NCBI RefSeq assembly: GCF_003129925.1
Contig: NZ_QFFN01000014.1
Span: 1 to 56,296, forward strand
Direction: 5' to 3'
Source: Bifidobacterium catulorum
GTDB lineage: Bacteria; Actinomycetota; Actinomycetes; Actinomycetales; Bifidobacteriaceae
Length of the DNA: 56,296 nucleotides
Shown piece by piece: positions 51,667-56,296 of the stretch. The first letter of the stretch is position 1. Each line of letters begins with the position of its first letter. Below the pieces are notes generated by a model, which made no database searches, was not told the DNA's origin, and saw only the letters and a list, made by a program, of their open reading frames with translations. A program made the position numbers and the translations under genes.

Positions 51667-52308
51667 ATGACATCTGTAGTGGTATTCGACTACGGTTTCG
51701 GCAACGTGCGCTCCATGGTGCGCGCGCTGGCCAACCTTGACGTCGACGTGACGCTGACCAGCGACTACCGTCAGTCCATGGACGCGGACGGGCTGGTCGT
51801 GCCCGGCGTCGGCGCGTTCGCCGCCTGCGTCAAGGGACTGCAGACCGTGGGCGGCGACCGAGTCATCGCCGAACGGCTCAAGGCGGGAAGGCCCGTGCTC
51901 GGCGTATGCGTCGGACTCCAGGTGATGTTCTCGCAAGGCGTCGAAGGCGGCACCCCGGCCGATGGCCTCGGATATTTCGGGGGAGTGGTCGAACCGCTCG
52001 ACGCCGACGTGGTTCCCCATATGGGATGGAACACCGTCGAGGCGGCCGAAGGCTCCCGACTGCTCTCAGGCCTGGAACACGAGCGTTTCTACTTCGTGCA
52101 CTCCTACGCCGTAAGCCACCCGAGCGATGATGGCGCGAACGCCGCTGTGCTCGCCGACGATGACGAACGCATCACCTGGTGCGAATACGGCCGCAGCCGC
52201 TTCGTCGCAGCCGTGGAACAGGGACCGCTCAGCGCCACCCAGTTCCATCCCGAAAAATCCGCCGAGGCCGGTGCCCGGCTGCTGCGCAACTGGATCTCCA
52301 CGTTCTAA
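51667..52308 (+). CDS. hisH: Imidazole glycerol phosphate synthase glutaminase subunit
   Basis: 213 aa class I glutamine amidotransferase supplying ammonia to HisF. Triad: Cys in GVCVGLQVMFSQG, His and Glu in QFHPEKS; N-terminal VVVFDYGFGNVRSM and VPGVGAFAACV are typical. Ribosome site AAAGG before ATG 51667. hisF is not in this window. Confidence 0.95.
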   Translation: MTSVVVFDYGFGNVRSMVRALANLDVDVTLTSDYRQSMDADGLVVPGVGAFAACVKGLQTVGGDRVIAERLKAGRPVLGVCVGLQVMFSQGVEGGTPADGLGYFGGVVEPLDADVVPHMGWNTVEAAEGSRLLSGLEHERFYFVHSYAVSHPSDDGANAAVLADDDERITWCEYGRSRFVAAVEQGPLSATQFHPEKSAEAGARLLRNWISTF

Positions 52309-52329
52309 TCTCCGAAAGGAACAACAACC

Positions 52330-53067
52330 ATGCTCACTCTTCTTCCCGCCGTCGATGTGCGTGACGGCAAGGCCGTCCGTCTGCGTCAGGGCGAATCCGG
52401 CTCCGAAACCAACTACGGCAGCCCCCTTGAGGCCGCCCGCACCTGGGTGGAATCCGGAGCCCAGTGGATTCACCTCGTCGACCTCGACGCCGCGTTCGGC
52501 ACAGGCGACAACCGCGCCCAGCTCAAGGCCATCGTCGGTGAACTCGGCGACAAGGTCAACATCGAGATGAGCGGCGGCGTCCGCGACGATGCCAGCCTCG
52601 ACGCCGCGCTCGACGCCGGCGCCGCCCGCGTCAACATCGGCACCGCCGCGCTTGAAAACCCCGAATGGACCGCCGCCGTCATCAGGAAGTACGGCGACCG
52701 CGTGGCCGTCGGCCTCGACGTGCGCGGCCACACGCTCGCCGCACGCGGCTGGGTCAAGGAAGGTGGCGACCTGTTCGAGACCATGAAATTCCTCGACTCC
52801 GTCGGCTGCTCCCGCTACGTCGTCACCGACGTGGCCCGCGACGGCATGATGAGCGGCCCGAACATCGAACTGCTGCGCGAGGTCGCCGAACGCACCGACG
52901 CCAAGGTCACCGCATCCGGCGGCATCTCCAGCCTCGCCGACCTGCGCGCCCTCAAAACGCTTGCTGGGCTCGGCGCGGACTCCCCCCTCCCCCGCCCCCC
53001 CCGGCCCCGCTTCCTGTATTTCCGCCATCAGTCCATCACTTCGCGCAGGGAAGACGGCCGGACCTGA
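52330..53067 (+). pseudogene. hisA: hisA/priA isomerase with altered, truncated C-terminus
   Basis: The frame encodes 245 residues. Residues 1-217 are a normal (beta/alpha)8 ProFAR isomerase: [82 protein letters not shown] and [16 protein letters not shown]. After GADS (nt 52980) the expected AILGKALY-type last strand and helix (~24-28 residues) are replaced by a Pro/Arg-rich unrelated tail coded by a C-run. The missing part carries phosphate-binding and barrel-closing elements, so the product is probably non-functional unless the assembly is wrong here. HisA in actinobacteria is often the bifunctional PriA (his and trp). Confidence 0.75.
52981..53012. other. C-rich low-complexity junction disrupting hisA
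   Basis: A stretch of nearly only C and G with runs of six to eight C replaces the expected hisA 3' end. Base composition resembles positions 1-56. Suspect collapsed or misread sequence. Confidence 0.6.
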
Positions 53068-54514
53068 TCGCGTCCATGAACACCGCGTAATCCAGCTCGT
53101 TCTGATCCGCATACTGCTTGGCAAACGCGACAATCGCATTGTCGAACGTATCATCATCGCCCATATAGGCGCTGATCGCGATCGCATCACCCGTGCGCGC
53201 ATGTGCATGCGCCAACGCCCATGCACTCATCCGCGCCGTATTGATGATGCCCTCCTTGCCGGCATGGTCAAGATCGATCGACCCCTTGCCGTTCCACAGC
53301 TGACGCACATAGTAATCCTTACGCAGCCCCTCCGGCGTCGTCATGCTCGTCCAGCCAAGCAGCACATCCGACGTCGTCTGGATGACCTTCTGCCCCTGCA
53401 CCACGCGCTCGCCATGCGTACGGAACCGACTGCGGCCCACGAACCGTTCCAACACCGACTCCTCGGCCTCCTTGATCTGCAGCACCAGGGCGTCGTCCAC
53501 ATCACGGCCGGACAGCAGCATCACCCACACGCGCGTGCCCACACTGCCCACACCCACAACCTTGCGTGCCGCATCATGATACCGATGATACGAATCCAGC
53601 ACCTGGCGTCGGTCCGCATACAGATTGTCCCTATACCGGCTGAACAGCGTCTCGATGGTCACATCCAACGGGCCCTCATGGTCATAGCCCTTCAATTCGC
53701 CGATCGGCACCAGCTCCGGCGGATCAGACCGGAACCGCGGCTCGCCGTCGACCATCTCCCCGAACTTCTGCGCCGCATGGTTGGAATCCTTCGACAGCGC
53801 CTTGTTCACGGCCTTGCGCAACGTCTTGCTCGGCATACCGTTGCGCGAATACCCCTGCAACGTCTTCTCCACATCGAGATTCGCATACCATACGTCCAGA
53901 TTGTCCATCTGCGCGAACTCGTCCATCGACTCATGATACGAACGGATGCACTCCTGCACCGCACGCCGGCCCGTCTCCTTGTCGAACCCGCGGTCGCGCG
54001 CGCAGATCTCCACGCTCGTCACCAGACGCTTCACATCCCACTCCCACGGGCCGGGCAGCGTCTCGTCGAAATCATTCACGTCAAACACCAGATGCTGCGT
54101 CGGCGACATGAAGATGCCGAAATTCGCAATATGCGCATCGCCCACGCACTGCACCGGAATGCCGCTCACCGCCGTCGTCGCCAGATCCGACGCCATGATC
54201 AGCGCCGTACCCCGATAGAACGTGAACGGCGACACGCTCATCCTCGCATACCGCAGCGGAATCAGCTCCTGCACACGAATCGCCGACTGCTCCTCCAACA
54301 GCCCGATCTTCTCCAGGCGGTTCGGCGTCGGATGCCACATCGCATGACCGCCCAACGGCGCACGACGGCGCGCGATCGTGCCCATCAGCGCACGATCCTT
54401 GGGACTCGTGGCCTCCACCCAATCCAACACCACCGGAGGCGCCTCCACATCATCGGACGCACCTCCGAACGGGGCCGAGAACCGCGTCATTGCGGAAATC
54501 CCAATCGCAGTCAT
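53036..54514 (-). CDS. DUF2252 family protein
   Basis: 492 aa protein of the DUF2252 family, which has a kinase-like fold. Family motifs: [66 protein letters not shown] and [16 protein letters not shown], and a C-terminal [12 protein letters not shown]. The two acidic clusters (VGDAH..NFG and DVNDFDE) look like intact metal and catalytic sites. Function unknown. Start ATG 54514 has AAGGAG ~11 nt upstream; ATG 54490 is an alternative. Convergent with hisA, and its stop is 24 bp from the suspicious C-rich junction; divergent from glnA. Confidence 0.9.
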   Translation of the reverse strand: MTAIGISAMTRFSAPFGGASDDVEAPPVVLDWVEATSPKDRALMGTIARRRAPLGGHAMWHPTPNRLEKIGLLEEQSAIRVQELIPLRYARMSVSPFTFYRGTALIMASDLATTAVSGIPVQCVGDAHIANFGIFMSPTQHLVFDVNDFDETLPGPWEWDVKRLVTSVEICARDRGFDKETGRRAVQECIRSYHESMDEFAQMDNLDVWYANLDVEKTLQGYSRNGMPSKTLRKAVNKALSKDSNHAAQKFGEMVDGEPRFRSDPPELVPIGELKGYDHEGPLDVTIETLFSRYRDNLYADRRQVLDSYHRYHDAARKVVGVGSVGTRVWVMLLSGRDVDDALVLQIKEAEESVLERFVGRSRFRTHGERVVQGQKVIQTTSDVLLGWTSMTTPEGLRKDYYVRQLWNGKGSIDLDHAGKEGIINTARMSAWALAHAHARTGDAIAISAYMGDDDTFDNAIVAFAKQYADQNELDYAVFMDAIRSGRLPCAK

Positions 54515-54644
54515 GAACGCCAACACTCCTTCACACGAATCAAACCAACACAGACAATCGACCCTAACACCATACCCGCCGCGATACCCGTCGCACCCGC
54601 CGCCGCGTCCACGATACGACACGCCTCCCTTCTGTTAACGACAT

Positions 54645-56012
54645 ATGAAACAAACTCATGAAACCATGTCCCCTATGGACAGACAGCAGGAGTTTGCTTT
54701 GCGCACGGTCGAGGAACGCGACGTGCGCTTTATTCGTTTATGGTTCACCGACGTTCTCGGCACCCTCAAATCCGTGGCCATCGCACCCGCCGAACTCGAA
54801 GCCGCCTTCGAAGAAGGCCTCGGCTTCGACGGATCGGCCATCGAAGGCCTCACCCGAGTCTCCGAAGACGACATGATCGTCAAACCCGACCCCTCCACCT
54901 TCCAGATACTCCCATGGCGTGGCGGCCCCCAGGGAACCGCCCGCATGTTCTGCGACGTGCTCACCCCCGAAGGCGAGCCCAGCCTCGGCGACCCCCGCCA
55001 CGTGCTCAAACGCACCCTCGCCAAAGCCAAGGAAAAAGGCTTCACCTTCTACATCCACCCCGAAATCGAGTTCTACCTCTTCGAAATGCAGGACGACTGG
55101 TCCAAGTCCCCCAAGCCCGTCGACGAAGGTGGCTACTTCGACCACGTGCCCCGCAGCCCCGGCATGGACTTCCGTCGCGCCACCGTCAACATGCTCGAAC
55201 AGATGGGCATCTCCGTCGAATACTCGCACCACGAAGGCGGCCCCGGCCAAAACGAGATCGACCTCCGCTACGCGGACGCCCTCACCATGGCCGACAACAT
55301 CATGACCTTCCGCACCGTCGTCAAGGAGATCTCCCTCGAACGCGGCATCCACGCCAGCTTCATGCCCAAGCCGTTCCCCGACCACCCCGGCTCCGGCATG
55401 CACACCCACCTCAGCCTCTTTGAAGGCGACGCCAACGCCTTCTACGAAGCCGGCCAGGAATTCAACATGTCGCTCACCGCGCGCCAATTCGCCGCCGGCA
55501 TCCTCTACCACGCCGCCGAAATCACCGCCGTCTGCGACCAGTTCGTCAACTCCTACAAGCGCCTCTGGGGCGGCAACGAAGCCCCCAGCTACATCTGCTG
55601 GGGCCACAACAACCGCTCCGCCCTCCTCCGCGTGCCCCAGTACAAGCCCGGCAAAGGCAACTCCGCACGCATGGAATTCCGCGCCCTCGACCCCGTCACC
55701 AACCCCTACCTCGCCTACTCCCTTCTCCTCGCCGCCGGCCTCGACGGCATCGACAAGCAGATGACCCTCGGCGAACCCACCAGTGACGACGTCTGGGAGC
55801 TCACCGACGAGGAACGTCAGGCCATGGGCATCGAACCCCTGCCCGACTCCCTCGACACCGCCCTCAAAATCATGGAGAAATCCGACTTCGTCGCCGACGT
55901 CCTCGGCGAACACGTCTTCCGCTACTTCCTGCGCAACAAGCGCAAGGAATGGGAGGACTATCGGGGGCAGATTACTCCCTACGAGCTCCAGCACTACCTC
56001 CCCAAACTGTAA
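54645..56012 (+). CDS. glnA: Type I glutamine synthetase
   Basis: 455 aa. Converts glutamate, ammonia and ATP to glutamine. Motifs: WFTDVLGTLKS, GLGFDGSAIEG, YIHPEIEFYLF (metal Glu), GPGQNEIDLRYADAL, PKPFPDHPGSGMHTHLSLF (active site), NSYKRLW and SARMEFRALDP. The length and the LGEPTSDDVWELTDEERQ region show no adenylylation Tyr loop (NLYDLP), so regulation by GlnE is unlikely; it fits the short GSI-alpha/GlnA2-like type. Start ATG 54645 or 54666 (MSPMDRQQEF); neither has a ribosome site. Followed directly by palindromic tandem repeats. Confidence 0.92.
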   Translation: MKQTHETMSPMDRQQEFALRTVEERDVRFIRLWFTDVLGTLKSVAIAPAELEAAFEEGLGFDGSAIEGLTRVSEDDMIVKPDPSTFQILPWRGGPQGTARMFCDVLTPEGEPSLGDPRHVLKRTLAKAKEKGFTFYIHPEIEFYLFEMQDDWSKSPKPVDEGGYFDHVPRSPGMDFRRATVNMLEQMGISVEYSHHEGGPGQNEIDLRYADALTMADNIMTFRTVVKEISLERGIHASFMPKPFPDHPGSGMHTHLSLFEGDANAFYEAGQEFNMSLTARQFAAGILYHAAEITAVCDQFVNSYKRLWGGNEAPSYICWGHNNRSALLRVPQYKPGKGNSARMEFRALDPVTNPYLAYSLLLAAGLDGIDKQMTLGEPTSDDVWELTDEERQAMGIEPLPDSLDTALKIMEKSDFVADVLGEHVFRYFLRNKRKEWEDYRGQITPYELQHYLPKL

Positions 56013-56296
56013 CAATCGTTCTGCGGAGCGTTATCCGGCTATGGGAAACTCGACGTACCTTTGTACGCCTTCGTTTCCCAACGCCGGATACCGCACGCGC
56101 AGAACGATTGTCGGGCGTGGTCTGCGGAGCGTCATCGGGCTATGCAAGGCTCGACGTACCTTCGTACGCCTTCGTTTCCCAACGCCGGATACCGCACGCG
56201 CAGAACGATTGTCGGGCGGGGTCTGCGGAGCGTCATCGGGCTATGCAAGGCTCGACGTACCTTCGTACGCCTTCGTTTCCCAACGCCGGATACCGC
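56012..56296. repeat. 101-bp tandem repeats with nested palindromes after glnA
   Basis: Units beginning CTGCGGAGCG at 56021, 56122 and 56223 repeat every 101 bp; the third is cut by the window end. In unit 1, outer arms ACAATCGTTCTGCG (56012-56025) and CGCAGAACGATTGT (56098-56111) pair perfectly. Inner arms (TATCCGGC.TGGGAAAC with its complement GTTTCCCA..GCCGGATA) also pair, giving one ~100-nt hairpin centred on GTACCTTTGTAC. In units 2 and 3 the left inner arm is changed the same way (ATCGGGCTATGCAAGG) and pairs poorly. Unit 1 may terminate glnA. Confidence 0.9.

Noticed and set aside
52981-53067. Functional novel C-terminal tail of HisA
   Set aside because: The tail is a translated C-run with no relation to the family and overlaps the convergent DUF2252 gene end; artefact or damage is more likely.
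56012-56296. CRISPR-like array
   Set aside because: The units are 101 bp, contiguous and palindromic, with no distinct spacers and no cas genes.

Overview
This window is a high-GC actinobacterial chromosome segment, most probably from a Bifidobacterium. The gene order and families fit that genus: leaderless genes with TANNNT -10 boxes, a PHP phosphoesterase, DUF3107, DUF3052, a UvrD/DUF2342/S16-protease neighbourhood, dxr-ispG, ftsZ-sepF-yggT-divIVA-lspA-rluD, a PriA-type his cluster, a GH32/LacY-type sucrose locus and an LPXTG-like wall protein. Species is not assignable by reading alone. Names rest on motifs and family knowledge recalled from memory; no searches were run.

Layout. 1-8500: VKOR-type membrane oxidoreductase, PHP phosphoesterase, DUF3107 protein, an APH-fold protein that looks catalytically dead, a short UvrD-like helicase, a DUF2342 zincin-like protein, an S16 (Lon-type) membrane protease without its usual PDZ insert, a DUF3052 protein and tRNA-Val(TAC). 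8653-12814: a protein with DivIVA-like repeats, then dxr and ispG (MEP isoprenoid pathway). 12815-16080: an AT-rich island holding a toxin-antitoxin remnant (toxin interrupted by an amber codon) and a three-gene set of zinc-ribbon protein, YbjQ-domain protein and SPFH/SHOCT protein, preceded by a coupled 16-codon leader ORF. 16120-19485: membrane alpha/beta hydrolase, recO, uppS.

19486-26011: hairpin repeats, a YwqG-like protein, an AbiEi/nuclease-like gene flanked by two 96-bp hairpin repeats, an LPXTG-like surface protein, and a YtrA-type GntR regulator with an ABC transporter. 26068-30582: sucrose locus (GH32 hydrolase, LacY-type permease, LacI regulator) with a readable promoter/operator and a six-copy 13-bp tandem repeat. 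30623-32702: thiE fused to a thiamine-binding domain plus thiM, under a TPP riboswitch. 32843-35604: glyS and dus. 35703-40690: ftsZ, sepF, yggT, divIVA (with ten 11-residue repeats), lspA, rluD-type synthase. 41339-44917: dnaE. 45020-47678: azlCD and cfa. 47802-53067: hisD-hisC-hisB-orf-hisH-hisA, with hisA losing its native C-terminus at a C-rich junction. 53036-56012: DUF2252 gene and glnA, followed by 101-bp tandem palindromic repeats to the window end.

The best candidate for an undescribed system is the AT-rich SPFH/YbjQ/zinc-ribbon island (13945-16077). Also notable are the pseudokinase, the PDZ-less protease, the unknown gene inside the his operon, and the hairpin-flanked nuclease gene. 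The G/C-only starts at position 1 and at 52981 look like assembly problems and should be resequenced before any biological reading.
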